In this document: positions 52,070-60,882 of the stretch, piece by piece
How the letters are laid out: every line of letters starts with the position of its first letter
How positions within the stretch are numbered: the stretch's first letter is position 1
Assembly: GCA_052061695.1 (NCBI GenBank)
Contig: JBPZEY010000006.1
Length of the DNA: 64,000 nucleotides
Reading direction: 5' to 3' (one strand)
Origin: Alkalicoccus luteus
GTDB taxonomy: Bacteria > Bacillota > Bacilli > Bacillales > Salisediminibacteriaceae
Notes under the pieces: generated by a model
What the model was told of the DNA's origin: nothing
Database searches by the model: none
What the model saw: only the letters and a program-made list of their open reading frames with translations
Made by a program: the position numbers and the translations under genes

Positions 52070-52615
52070 ATGCCGAAATACCGCCCGGCAGATGTATTGA
52101 AATACAGCCGGCATGACCATATGAACGAACTTCAGATCATAAAAGCCTATGCAGATCTCGGCCACTATGATCGAATCAAGCCGAAAATTGATCAATATAT
52201 ACAACGTGCAGCACAGGAATCGCGCATGACTGCTTTAGCTGTCCCTGACTTTGTCGAGTGGGCCCTGACGTACAATTGGAAATCACCGAAAGCTCCCGTA
52301 ACGTGGAGCGTTGAGGCGATTGACGTGACGTGGGCAGATATCGAGTCGAATATGCTTGCGAGCGCTGCGGCTTTATTGGACGGGTTAGAGGCTGTGCTCC
52401 CGCTTGGACCGGATCATGACCTTTACGGGGAGCTGCGGGGCCCGCAGGACCGGCATATCCTTTTCAGCTACGACGGTGTAAAGCTGGAGCATAGGGTAAT
52501 AGAGGAGCTGCAGAAGAAAGTAGAGTCCGCTGGCGGAAGCTTGACGGTAGAAAAGACGGATGACGGAGCCATATTTATTATTAAACCGCAAATGGACGAA
52601 AGAGGGGACGAATAG
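52070..52615 (+). CDS. spo0B: Sporulation phosphotransferase Spo0B
   Basis: 181 residues. His15 in SRHDHMNELQIIK is the phospho-accepting residue, in the form RHDxMN typical of Spo0B. Residues 1-50 form the four-helix bundle half and the rest is a degenerate kinase-like ATP domain that does not bind ATP. It passes phosphate from Spo0F to Spo0A. The stop is immediately followed by obg, the same arrangement as in B. subtilis. The upstream rplU-rpmA genes usually found there are absent. An AGGGGGAG site precedes the ATG. Confidence 0.9.
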   Translation: MPKYRPADVLKYSRHDHMNELQIIKAYADLGHYDRIKPKIDQYIQRAAQESRMTALAVPDFVEWALTYNWKSPKAPVTWSVEAIDVTWADIESNMLASAAALLDGLEAVLPLGPDHDLYGELRGPQDRHILFSYDGVKLEHRVIEELQKKVESAGGSLTVEKTDDGAIFIIKPQMDERGDE

Positions 52616-53896
52616 ATGTTTGTAGATAAGGTCGATATTTACGTAAAGGCAGGAGACGGGGGAAATGGACTCGTTGCGTACCGAAGAGAAAAGTATGTTC
52701 CGAACGGAGGTCCTGCAGGAGGAGACGGAGGCCGTGGTGCTGACGTTGTTTTTGAAGTAGACGAAGGGCTTAGGACGCTCATGGATTTCCGGTATCAGCG
52801 TCATTTTAAAGCAGACCGCGGTGAAAACGGTATGCCAAAGAGTATGCATGGCAAAAGCCGCCATGCGATGCTTGTTAAAGTTCCGCCTGGGACGAGCATA
52901 ATTGACAAAGCGACAGGTGAAGTGACGGCAGATCTGACTGAGCATGGCCAGCGTGCCATTATCGCAAGAGGAGGCCGAGGCGGCCGTGGAAATGCCCGGT
53001 TTGCCACGCCTTCCAATCCAGCACCGGAAATTGCTGAAAATGGGGAGCCCGGCCAGGAAAAAGAATTGACTCTGGAGCTCAAGCTGCTTGCAGATGCAGG
53101 GCTGGTCGGGTTTCCGAGTGTCGGTAAGTCAACGTTGCTCTCTGTCGTGTCAGCAGCGAAGCCTAAAATTGCCGACTACCACTTCACGACGCTTGTGCCT
53201 AATCTTGGAGTTGTTGAATCTGGTGACGGGCGCAGCTTTGTCATGGCGGATTTACCAGGCCTGATCGAGGGCGCCCACAGCGGTGTCGGACTTGGCCACC
53301 AGTTTCTCCGCCATATCGAAAGAACTCGCGTCCTGATTCACGTGATTGATATGAGCGGGATGGAAGGCCGTGATCCTTATGAGGACTACTTGACGATCAA
53401 TGCTGAGCTTGAACAGTACAATCTGCGGCTTATGGAACGACCGCAGCTGATCGTTGCAAATAAGATGGATCTGCCTGATGCGGAAGAACATCTTGAACTC
53501 TTCCGGGAACAGGTTGGTGAAGACGTGGCAATTTTCCCGATTTCCGCTGTTACGAAACAGGGACTGGAGCCGCTGCTTAGAGCTGCGGTCGATAAAATTG
53601 AATCAACACCGGAATTCCCGCTTCATGAAGAAGATCAGGATCAGCGCGTTGTTTATAAATATACGAAAAAAGACGAGCCGTTCGTGATTGAAAAAGAGGA
53701 TGATGGTACCTTTACAATCACTGGTCATGAAATTGAAACGCTGTTTAAAATGACTAACTTTGACCGCCATGATTCCGTTCAGCGCTTTTCCAAAAAAATG
53801 CGTCGAATGGGGATTGACGATGCCCTTCGCAATTTGGGTGCTGAAGATGGCGATACGGTGCGCATACTCGAATATGAATTTGAATTTATTGAATAA
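52616..53896 (+). CDS. obg: GTPase Obg (CgtA)
   Basis: 426 residues. The glycine-rich N-terminal Obg fold (about 1-158: KAGDGGNGLVAYRREKYVPN and GGRGGRGNARF) is followed by the G domain with GFPSVGKSTLLS (G1), DLPGL (G3) and NKMD (G4). The C-terminal OCT domain covers about 345-426. It is a ribosome-assembly and stress GTPase that also promotes sporulation through Spo0A activation. It follows spo0B directly. Confidence 0.96.
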   Translation: MFVDKVDIYVKAGDGGNGLVAYRREKYVPNGGPAGGDGGRGADVVFEVDEGLRTLMDFRYQRHFKADRGENGMPKSMHGKSRHAMLVKVPPGTSIIDKATGEVTADLTEHGQRAIIARGGRGGRGNARFATPSNPAPEIAENGEPGQEKELTLELKLLADAGLVGFPSVGKSTLLSVVSAAKPKIADYHFTTLVPNLGVVESGDGRSFVMADLPGLIEGAHSGVGLGHQFLRHIERTRVLIHVIDMSGMEGRDPYEDYLTINAELEQYNLRLMERPQLIVANKMDLPDAEEHLELFREQVGEDVAIFPISAVTKQGLEPLLRAAVDKIESTPEFPLHEEDQDQRVVYKYTKKDEPFVIEKEDDGTFTITGHEIETLFKMTNFDRHDSVQRFSKKMRRMGIDDALRNLGAEDGDTVRILEYEFEFIE

Positions 53897-53989
53897 CCGC
53901 TGTATGGTGTGTCTCTCTAGAGTGGACATCCGTTCCCTCCTCGTTTACAATAAGGTTCTGTACAGGAAGGCAGCAGGAGGAGGGACACT

Positions 53990-54442
53990 ATGATACACAA
54001 ACGGTCGGATCAGTTTTATCTCGTCCGGGAGGATATGCTTTCGGAAGCCATGCTGAAAACAGTGGAAGCGAAGCGCCTGCTGGAGGAAGAATCAGTACGT
54101 ACGATAAATGATGCGGTTAATCAGGTTGAATTGAGCCGCAGTGCATTTTATAAATACAAAGACGGTATTTTTCCCTTTCATACGATGGTGAAGGAAAAAA
54201 TTATCACGCTTTCGATTCATCTTCAGGATCAATCGGGATCGCTTTCTCGTCTGCTAGCGATGGTGGCGACGACGGGTGCAAACGTACTGACAATCAATCA
54301 GACGATTCCGCTTCAAGGGAAAGCCACGATCACGCTAACGATTGAAACTGCAGCAATGACGATGGATGTGACGAATCTGCTTGAACAAATGCAGGGGCTT
54401 GATGCCGTATATAAAGTCGAAGTAGTCGGCTCCGGTGCATAA
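53990..54442 (+). CDS. pheB: ACT-domain protein PheB (UPF0735)
   Basis: 150 residues. A helix-turn-helix-like N-terminal part (about 20-60, VRTINDAVNQVELSRSAFYK) precedes an ACT domain (about 68-148, SIHLQDQSGSLSRLLAM). ACT domains bind amino acids. It lies before pheA in the order spo0B-obg-pheB-pheA conserved in Bacilli and likely controls phenylalanine synthesis. The AGGAGGAGG site precedes the ATG. No catalytic motif is visible. Confidence 0.88.
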   Translation: MIHKRSDQFYLVREDMLSEAMLKTVEAKRLLEEESVRTINDAVNQVELSRSAFYKYKDGIFPFHTMVKEKIITLSIHLQDQSGSLSRLLAMVATTGANVLTINQTIPLQGKATITLTIETAAMTMDVTNLLEQMQGLDAVYKVEVVGSGA

Positions 54443-54484
54443 CCGGATATTTCCGATACAATAAAGGATGAAGGAGAGACGACT

Positions 54485-55384
54485 GTGAAACAGGTTGGTT
54501 ATCTTGGGCCCGCCGGGTCTTTCACCGAGGCTGCTGCTGCTACGCTGCTGCCGGACGACAAGCGCGTTCCATTTACGACCATCCCGGATACGATGGATGC
54601 GGTAGCAGACGAAAAAGTGGAATACGCAGTAGTACCGATGGAAAACGCCATTGAAGGTTCTGTCAATATTACGCTGGATTACTTTATCCACCATCAGCGC
54701 ATGAATATGGCGGCTGAAATAGAAGCACCAATTGAGCAGCACCTGCTGACTTCAGCTGAAAACCGTAAGGACCTGGCAGCGATCAAAAAAGTGTACTCCC
54801 ATCCGCAGGCTGTCGCCCAGTGTCACCAGTTTATTCGAGAATGGCTTCCGGAGGCAGAAATTGCCTATACGAATTCAACAGCATCGGCAGCCCGGTACAT
54901 TATGGAGAATCCGGATGAGCCTGCAGCTGCGATCGCTAACGAAATTGCAGCAGAAGCTTACGGACTGACGGTAGCAGAACGAAAAATAAACGACTACGAT
55001 CATAACAGAACCAGATTTGTGCTGCTTACCAAGGGAGCGGTTGACTTCGGTCATCCTGCGATTACAGAGAATACGCTGTATAAAACCTCCATGATGATCA
55101 GCCTGTCTTCTGACTTTGCAGGAGCTCTCCATCAAGTGCTTGCAGCATTTGCCTGGAGGAAAATCAATCTGGTCCGGATTGAATCAAGACCGACCAAAAC
55201 CGGGTTGGGAAATTATTTTTTCATTGTTGATGCAGCGATGAAACAGGATCATGTGCTTATCCCTTCCGTGGTGGAAGAGTTGAGAGCACTTGGCTGCGGA
55301 GTGCACGTACTGGGCAGCTTCCCATGTTTTACGTGGGAAGAATTGAACGGTACTCGTGCTGTTCCGCAAGTCAAACAGCGCTGA
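54485..55384 (+). CDS. pheA: Prephenate dehydratase
   Basis: 299 residues from a GTG after GAAGGAGAG. GPAGSFTEAAA at the N-terminus and the DHNRTRFVLL motif near 175 (catalytic Thr and Phe) mark the dehydratase. A C-terminal ACT domain (about 200-285, containing VRIESRPTK) gives feedback inhibition by phenylalanine. It converts prephenate to phenylpyruvate. No chorismate mutase domain is fused. Confidence 0.95.
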   Translation: MKQVGYLGPAGSFTEAAAATLLPDDKRVPFTTIPDTMDAVADEKVEYAVVPMENAIEGSVNITLDYFIHHQRMNMAAEIEAPIEQHLLTSAENRKDLAAIKKVYSHPQAVAQCHQFIREWLPEAEIAYTNSTASAARYIMENPDEPAAAIANEIAAEAYGLTVAERKINDYDHNRTRFVLLTKGAVDFGHPAITENTLYKTSMMISLSSDFAGALHQVLAAFAWRKINLVRIESRPTKTGLGNYFFIVDAAMKQDHVLIPSVVEELRALGCGVHVLGSFPCFTWEELNGTRAVPQVKQR

Positions 55385-55395
55385 ATGCAGTGTAG

Positions 55396-55421
55396 GCCCG
55401 GAAAAGCTCTATTTTCCGGGC
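55396..55421 (+). terminator. Terminator after pheA
   Basis: GCCCGGAAAA and TTTTCCGGGC form a perfect 10-bp stem with a 6-base loop. The T-run sits inside the stem end, followed by TATTCTG. Confidence 0.75.
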
Positions 55422-55473
55422 TATTCTGCTGATGCAGGTGATTAGCATGATCGATGGGAAAGGGTGAGGAACA

Positions 55474-56205
55474 GTGGCAGGACACTCTAAATGGAACAAC
55501 ATTAAGCATCGAAAAGGCAGACAGGATGAAAAACGAGGGAAATTATTTACGAAAATATCGAAAGAAATTTATCAGGCTGTTCGAACCGGTGGAGAAAACC
55601 CTGAAACAAACCTTGCACTTCGTGCAGCGTTAGATAAAGCAAAACAAGTGAACATGCCGAAGGATAATATCGACCGTACGATTAAAAAAGCAACCGGCGG
55701 ATTAGATGGTGTGGACTATGAACATGTCGTTTATGAAGGGTATGGTCCAGCGGGTACGGCAGTATACGTGGAAGCTCTGACAGAGAACAGAAATAGAACA
55801 GCTGCAGAGATCAGGCTTGCCTTTAATAAAAACGGAGGCAGCCTTGGAGAAAACGGCTGTGTTTCGTTTATGTTTGCCAGGCGGGGAAGATTGATTCTTG
55901 AAGCAGAACAGCCGATAGATGAGGAAGAACTGCTGCTGCTCGTATTGGAAGCCGGCGGGGATGATATGCAGGTATCGGAGCAGACCGTATATATCGAGAC
56001 AGATCCTGCCTCTTTGGACAATGTCCGTGATCAGATGAAACAGCTGGATGGAATCACGATTGCAGAGGCAGAGGCAGCCATGATACCGGACGTTACGGTA
56101 GAGCTTGATAATGATAAGGCGGAGCAGGCTGCTGCGTTAATTGAGGCACTTGAGGACAGCGATGACGTGCAGCATGTTTACCATAACGCGGATTTCATGC
56201 CTTAA
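55474..56205 (+). CDS. yebC: YebC/PmpR family protein
   Basis: 243 residues. The start GHSKWNNIKHRKGRQDEKRGK is the family hallmark, and GYGPAGTAVYVEALTENRNRT near 89-109 is conserved. Members of the TACO1 family bind DNA or act on ribosomes to relieve polyproline stalling. It lies between pheA and ruvAB, near the place of B. subtilis yrbC. The start is GTG after AAAGGGTGAGG. Confidence 0.94.
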   Translation: MAGHSKWNNIKHRKGRQDEKRGKLFTKISKEIYQAVRTGGENPETNLALRAALDKAKQVNMPKDNIDRTIKKATGGLDGVDYEHVVYEGYGPAGTAVYVEALTENRNRTAAEIRLAFNKNGGSLGENGCVSFMFARRGRLILEAEQPIDEEELLLLVLEAGGDDMQVSEQTVYIETDPASLDNVRDQMKQLDGITIAEAEAAMIPDVTVELDNDKAEQAAALIEALEDSDDVQHVYHNADFMP

Positions 56206-56286
56206 GCTTTCACTGCCCCCTAATCAAGTTGAAAATATGCTAAAATGGAATGTGTGTTCGCAATCACAGAATAAAGGGGCAGAAAA

Positions 56287-56892
56287 ATGATTGAGCATAT
56301 TACTGGAACAGTTGTACATACAGAAGCAGACACGGTCGTTGTTACGAACAGCGGAATCGGGTATTTGATTCACTGCGGCAACCCTTACCGATATACGCCA
56401 GGTACTGAAAATATTACGATCTATACGTATCAGCATGTTCGGGAGGATGACATTAAGCTGTTCGGATTTGCACACCGCGAGGAGCGGCGGCTTTTCGAAA
56501 AACTGCTGCAAGTATCAGGTATCGGACCTAAAGGAGCACTCGCGATTGTCGGCAGTGAACAGCCCAAGCTCGTTGTGGAAGCTATTGAACAGGAGGATGC
56601 CTCCTTTTTAACAAAGTTTCCAGGCGTCGGTAAAAAAACAGCCGGCCAAATTATTCTTGATTTAAAAGGAAAGGTCGGGGAAATTGTGCCTACACTAGCT
56701 GAAGGTCTATTCGCTCCGGTTCCGGCAGCCAGTGACGAGCCTGATGCCCTGACGGAGGCGTGCGAAGCTCTAGCAGCGCTCGGATATACGGACAGGGAAG
56801 TGAAGCGGATCCGACCGAAGCTGAAGGAAGAAGAACTGGATTCCACGGACGCATATATTAAAAAGGCACTCAGACTGATGCTGAATGCATAG
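56287..56892 (+). CDS. ruvA: Holliday junction helicase subunit RuvA
   Basis: 201 residues. An OB-fold (about 1-62), then tandem helix-hairpin-helix motifs (VSGIGPKGALAIV and FPGVGKKTAGQIILDLKGK), then a C-terminal RuvB-contact domain (about 150-201). It binds four-way junctions as a tetramer. It is followed 18 bases later by ruvB. Confidence 0.96.
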   Translation: MIEHITGTVVHTEADTVVVTNSGIGYLIHCGNPYRYTPGTENITIYTYQHVREDDIKLFGFAHREERRLFEKLLQVSGIGPKGALAIVGSEQPKLVVEAIEQEDASFLTKFPGVGKKTAGQIILDLKGKVGEIVPTLAEGLFAPVPAASDEPDALTEACEALAALGYTDREVKRIRPKLKEEELDSTDAYIKKALRLMLNA

Positions 56893-56910
56893 AAAGGAGC
56901 TGAATCCCAT

Positions 56911-57912
56911 ATGGAAGAACGAATGATGAGCGGAGATGCCCAGTCGTTTGATTTGTCCGAGGATGCCGTGCTGCGGCCGCAGACGCTGGAGCAGTATATT
57001 GGACAAGAGCAGGTGAAGAACAACCTGAAAGTGTTTATTGAAGCTGCCGGTATGCGCGAAGAATCGCTCGACCACGTCTTGTTATACGGTCCGCCGGGGC
57101 TTGGAAAAACAACACTTGCAGCCATTATCGCCAATGAAATGGGCGTTCAGCTCCGAACCACTTCCGGCCCGGCCGTAGAGAGGCCGGGCGATCTGGCAGC
57201 CATTTTGACGGCGCTTGAACCCGGCGATGTCCTGTTTATCGATGAGATTCACCGTCTTCCTCGCGCGGTGGAAGAAGTACTGTATCCGGCAATGGAGGAT
57301 TTCTTTCTCGACATTGTCGTTGGCAAGGGACCTTCAGCCAGATCAGTAAAGCTCGAGCTGCCGCCATTTACACTTGTGGGTGCCACGACGAGGGCAGGGA
57401 TGCTCTCAGCCCCGCTGCGCGACCGTTTCGGAGTAATCAGCCGGCTGGAATATTATAAAGAGCCGGAGCTGAGGGAAATAGTCAGACGGACCGCTGATGT
57501 GCTGAAGGTAGATATGGAGCACCCTGCATCTGGTGAAGTTGCCCGCCGGTCACGCGGGACTCCCCGGATCGCGAACCGACTGTTAAGAAGGATTCGTGAT
57601 TTTGCTCAAGTGAGGGGAGACGGGGTGATATCCGAAGCGATTACTGAAGAAGCGCTGAATCTTCTGCAGGTTGACAGACTTGGACTCGATGAAGTGGACC
57701 ATAAACTGCTGCGTGGCATGATTGAAAAATATCGAGGCGGGCCGGTGGGAATTGATACGATAGCTGCGACGATCGGTGAAGAGTCACATACGATAGAAGA
57801 CGTCTATGAACCGTATTTGCTGCAAATCGGTTTCCTGCAGCGGACCCCGCGCGGGAGAATTGTCACCCATGACGTGTACCGCCATTTTGAGATGGAGGTG
57901 CCGGAAGAATGA
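56911..57912 (+). CDS. ruvB: Holliday junction helicase subunit RuvB
   Basis: 333 residues. Walker A GPPGLGKTTLA near 51-61, Walker B LFIDEIHR near 103-110, sensor ATTRAG and the C-terminal winged helix (about 255-330, HTIEDVYEPYLLQIGFLQRTPRGR). It drives branch migration as hexamers either side of RuvA. The stop overlaps the start of the DUF2905 gene by 4 bases. Confidence 0.97.
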   Translation: MEERMMSGDAQSFDLSEDAVLRPQTLEQYIGQEQVKNNLKVFIEAAGMREESLDHVLLYGPPGLGKTTLAAIIANEMGVQLRTTSGPAVERPGDLAAILTALEPGDVLFIDEIHRLPRAVEEVLYPAMEDFFLDIVVGKGPSARSVKLELPPFTLVGATTRAGMLSAPLRDRFGVISRLEYYKEPELREIVRRTADVLKVDMEHPASGEVARRSRGTPRIANRLLRRIRDFAQVRGDGVISEAITEEALNLLQVDRLGLDEVDHKLLRGMIEKYRGGPVGIDTIAATIGEESHTIEDVYEPYLLQIGFLQRTPRGRIVTHDVYRHFEMEVPEE

Positions 57913-58118
57913 CAATCCCAAAGATGCTGATAGCAGCCGGAGTGGTGCTGATTATTGCCGGCGTGCTCTGGCAGCTTGGCGGCCGTGTACTGCCGTTCGG
58001 CCGTCTGCCCGGAGATATTGTCATTGAGCGGGGAAATTCTACATTTTATTTTCCGCTTATGACGTCCATTGTTATCAGCGTCCTGCTGTCGCTGATTTTT
58101 TTGCTTTTTAGACGCTGA
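57909..58118 (+). CDS. DUF2905 small membrane protein
   Basis: 69 residues. Two transmembrane helices (about 6-24 and 48-66) flank the conserved GRLPGDIVIERGNSTFYFP loop, diagnostic of DUF2905. Function unknown. It overlaps ruvB by 4 bases and precedes queA by 25. This ruvB-DUF2905-queA arrangement recurs in Firmicutes, so co-expression with DNA repair and tRNA modification genes is likely. Confidence 0.88.
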   Translation: MTIPKMLIAAGVVLIIAGVLWQLGGRVLPFGRLPGDIVIERGNSTFYFPLMTSIVISVLLSLIFLLFRR

Positions 58119-58143
58119 TTGATGAAGAAGGAGACAGGAAGGC

Positions 58144-59190
58144 ATGGATGTAAATCAATTTGACTACGAGCTCCCGGAAAGTCTGATCGCACAAACACCG
58201 CTTAAAGATCGGGAACAATCCCGGATGCTCGTGATGGATAAAGAAAGTGGCACGATTGAACATAGACATTTTTATGATTTGCCGGAATGGCTGGAAGCTG
58301 GTGACACGCTCGTCCTCAACGACACGAAAGTGATCCCGGCCCGCCTGCTCGGCTCGCGGAAAGATACCGGCGGAAAAGTGGAGATGCTGCTGCTGCATGA
58401 GAAAGGAGACTTCGTCTGGGAAGTGCTCGTCAAACCGGCCCGCAGGATTCGAAAAGGGACCGTGCTTTCGTTTGGAGATGGGCTTCTTGAAGCTGTCTGT
58501 CTCGAAGAGCTTCCAGAGGGGCGGCGCCGGATGAAGCTGTCGTTTACCGGGATTTTCCCGGAAATACTCGATCACCTTGGAGAAATGCCGCTCCCGCCTT
58601 ATATTCAGGAGCAGCTGGAGGAAAAGGACCGCTATCAGACGGTGTATGCAGAGAACAGAGGCTCGGCAGCTGCCCCGACTGCAGGTCTGCACTTTACACC
58701 TGCTATGCTGCATAAGATTCGTCAGGCAGGAGTAGACGTCGTGACGTTAACGCTGCACGTTGGTCTTGGTACGTTCCGGCCTGTTTCCGTGGAGTCTGTG
58801 GAAGAACACAGCATGCACGCAGAGTATTATGAGCTCTCGAAAGCCGCAGCAGAAAAGCTGAATAGAGCGAAGCAGGAAGGGCGCCGTATTATAGCGGTCG
58901 GTACCACCTCAGCGAGAACGCTGGAAACGGTTGCAAGGGATACAGATGGAGAATTTCGTGAAGCTTCTGGATGGACTGATATTTTTATTTATCCCGGTTT
59001 CACGTTTCGAGCGGTAGATGCGCTCTTAACAAATTTCCATTTGCCTAAATCGACGTTAGTTATGCTCGTCAGTGCTTTTGCAGGCCGAGATCATATTTTG
59101 CACGCATATAAAACAGCAGTGCAAGAGAAATACCGCTTTTTCAGCTTTGGGGATGCCATGCTGTTGACAGATACAGAAAGGAACCGATAA
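58144..59190 (+). CDS. queA: S-adenosylmethionine:tRNA ribosyltransferase-isomerase
   Basis: 348 residues, full length. FDYELPESLIAQTP at the N-terminus, LVLNDTKVIPARLLG near 55-69, AAPTAGLHFTP and VGTTSARTLE are the family signatures. It transfers ribose from S-adenosylmethionine to preQ1 in tRNA, giving epoxyqueuosine. It precedes tgt by 2 bases. preQ1 synthesis genes are not nearby. Confidence 0.96.
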   Translation: MDVNQFDYELPESLIAQTPLKDREQSRMLVMDKESGTIEHRHFYDLPEWLEAGDTLVLNDTKVIPARLLGSRKDTGGKVEMLLLHEKGDFVWEVLVKPARRIRKGTVLSFGDGLLEAVCLEELPEGRRRMKLSFTGIFPEILDHLGEMPLPPYIQEQLEEKDRYQTVYAENRGSAAAPTAGLHFTPAMLHKIRQAGVDVVTLTLHVGLGTFRPVSVESVEEHSMHAEYYELSKAAAEKLNRAKQEGRRIIAVGTTSARTLETVARDTDGEFREASGWTDIFIYPGFTFRAVDALLTNFHLPKSTLVMLVSAFAGRDHILHAYKTAVQEKYRFFSFGDAMLLTDTERNR

Positions 59191-59192
59191 TC

Positions 59193-60329
59193 ATGCCAGC
59201 CGTAACATATGAACACATTAAAACGTGCAAGCAGTCCGGAGCACGACTCGGTAAAGTACACACGCCGCACGGTACGTTTGAAACACCGATCTTTATGCCA
59301 GTCGGGACACTGGCGACCGTCAAAACGATGAGCCCGGATGAACTGATCGAGATGAACGCGCAGATCATCTTGAGCAATACGTATCACCTATGGCTCCGGC
59401 CTGGAGAAGATATTATTGAGGAAGCCGGGGGACTGCATGCATTTATGAATTGGGATCGTCCAATATTGACTGATTCCGGCGGGTTCCAAGTCTTCAGCTT
59501 GAGCGACTTGCGTAATATTACGGAAGAGGGCGTGCAGTTCCGTAATCACCTCAGTGGAGAAAAGCTGTTTCTGACACCTGAAAAATCAATGCAGATTCAG
59601 AATGCGCTTGGCCCTGATATCATGATGGCGTTTGATGAGTGTCCCCCCTATCCGGCAGAACATTCATACATGAAGGCCTCAGTAGAACGTACAAGCCGCT
59701 GGGCCGAACGTTGCTTAGAGGCACATGGCCGGGATGATCAGGGATTGTTTGGCATCGTTCAAGGCGGAGAATATGCAGACCTGCGCAAGCAAAGTGCCAA
59801 AGACCTCACCTCCCTTGATTTCCCTGGTTATGCAATCGGAGGACTTTCTGTTGGGGAACCAAAAGACATGATGAACCGGGTATTGGAGGAAACGACGCCG
59901 TACCTTCCAGATGACAAGCCAAGGTATCTGATGGGCGTTGGTTCTGCGGATTCCCTTATTGATGGTGCGATCCGCGGCATTGATATGTTTGACTGTGTGC
60001 TGCCCACCCGAATCGCACGGAATGGCACGCTCATGACGAGCAGCGGCAGACTCGTCGTGCGAAATGCTAAATTTGCCCGGGATTTCAGACCGCTCGATGA
60101 AAACTGCAGTTGTAAAGTGTGCGCTTCTTATTCACGTGCGTACATTCGTCACTTAATCAAGTCCAATGAAACACTGGGACTGCGACTCTGCTCTTACCAC
60201 AACCTGCACTTCCTGCTTACGCTCATGGAAAATGTCCGCCAGGCGATCCGGGAAGACCGGCTGCTTGATTTCAGGGAAGCGTTTTTCGAAAGCTACGGCT
60301 TTAACAAGGCGGATGCAAAAAACTTTTAG
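59193..60329 (+). CDS. tgt: Queuine/preQ1 tRNA-guanine transglycosylase
   Basis: 378 residues. The catalytic Asp region DSGGFQVFSL near 91-100, GGLSVGE, the nucleophile region DCVLPTRIARNG and the Zn site CSCKVCASYSRAYIRH are all present. It exchanges guanine 34 of GUN tRNAs for preQ1. It starts 2 bases after queA. Confidence 0.97.
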   Translation: MPAVTYEHIKTCKQSGARLGKVHTPHGTFETPIFMPVGTLATVKTMSPDELIEMNAQIILSNTYHLWLRPGEDIIEEAGGLHAFMNWDRPILTDSGGFQVFSLSDLRNITEEGVQFRNHLSGEKLFLTPEKSMQIQNALGPDIMMAFDECPPYPAEHSYMKASVERTSRWAERCLEAHGRDDQGLFGIVQGGEYADLRKQSAKDLTSLDFPGYAIGGLSVGEPKDMMNRVLEETTPYLPDDKPRYLMGVGSADSLIDGAIRGIDMFDCVLPTRIARNGTLMTSSGRLVVRNAKFARDFRPLDENCSCKVCASYSRAYIRHLIKSNETLGLRLCSYHNLHFLLTLMENVRQAIREDRLLDFREAFFESYGFNKADAKNF

Positions 60330-60451
60330 ACACATATTATTTATTGATTTTAACCGGTTACTCGGGCACAATAGACTTTGGGATACTGTCCTGTCGTTTT
60401 CGAAGCAGAAACATCGGTTTCTGCCGTTTATGGGAGAAGGGAGTGAAGAAC

Positions 60452-60715
60452 TTGGATGTACTTGGGGCGTTAATTCCATTAATTTTAATGTTCGCTATTT
60501 TTTATTTCCTGCTGATCCGACCTCAGCAGAAGCGTCAAAAGAAAGTGCAGCAGATGCACGCTTCTCTGCAAAAGGGAGATAAAATTATTACAATCGGCGG
60601 TCTGCACGGCACGATTGATGCGATCGATGAAGATCGTATTGTTGTAGACGTTGACGGAGCGAACAAGCTGACGTTTGACCGTCAGGCGGTCCGTGAAGTA
60701 ACAAATCAGGATTGA
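60452..60715 (+). CDS. yajC: Preprotein translocase subunit YajC
   Basis: 87 residues from a TTG 6 bases after GGGAGTG; no in-frame ATG is better placed. One transmembrane helix (about 6-24, PLILMFAIFYFLLIRPQQKR) is followed by a conserved cytoplasmic domain (KGDKIITIGGLHGTID). It associates with SecDF. The queA-tgt-yajC order before secDF is conserved. A terminator follows. Confidence 0.92.
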   Translation: MDVLGALIPLILMFAIFYFLLIRPQQKRQKKVQQMHASLQKGDKIITIGGLHGTIDAIDEDRIVVDVDGANKLTFDRQAVREVTNQD

Positions 60716-60720
60716 TGAGT

Positions 60721-60761
60721 AAGGGCGCCTGCTTGAAGTATCAGAGCGGGCTCCCTTTTTT
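60721..60761 (+). terminator. Terminator after yajC
   Basis: AAGGGCGCCTGC and GCGGGCTCCCTT form an imperfect 12-bp stem (one mismatch, one T-G pair), followed by TTTTT. It separates yajC from the popT transcription unit. Confidence 0.75.
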
Positions 60762-60775
60762 ATAATCTGGCTTGC

Positions 60776-60820
60776 GGATGCTGTTCCCGGGGATCGCTTC
60801 ATCGTCCGGGAACAGCATCC
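60776..60820. promoter_or_regulatory. Perfect 15-bp hairpin in the popT upstream region
   Basis: GGATGCTGTTCCCGG and CCGGGAACAGCATCC enclose a 15-base loop, 63 bases before the TTG start of popT. It has no T-run after it and follows a separate terminator, so it is not needed for ending yajC. An operator or a structured leader is possible. Confidence 0.55.
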
Positions 60821-60882
60821 TCCGATCCATACATACGGCTTTTGCCGGCTCATTTCAGTCACACATAAAGGAGTTATGCATC

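Noticed and set aside
56430..57134. 234-codon Ser-rich frame antisense to ruvA-ruvB
   Set aside because: Serine-rich antisense frames are a codon-bias artefact of the sense genes.
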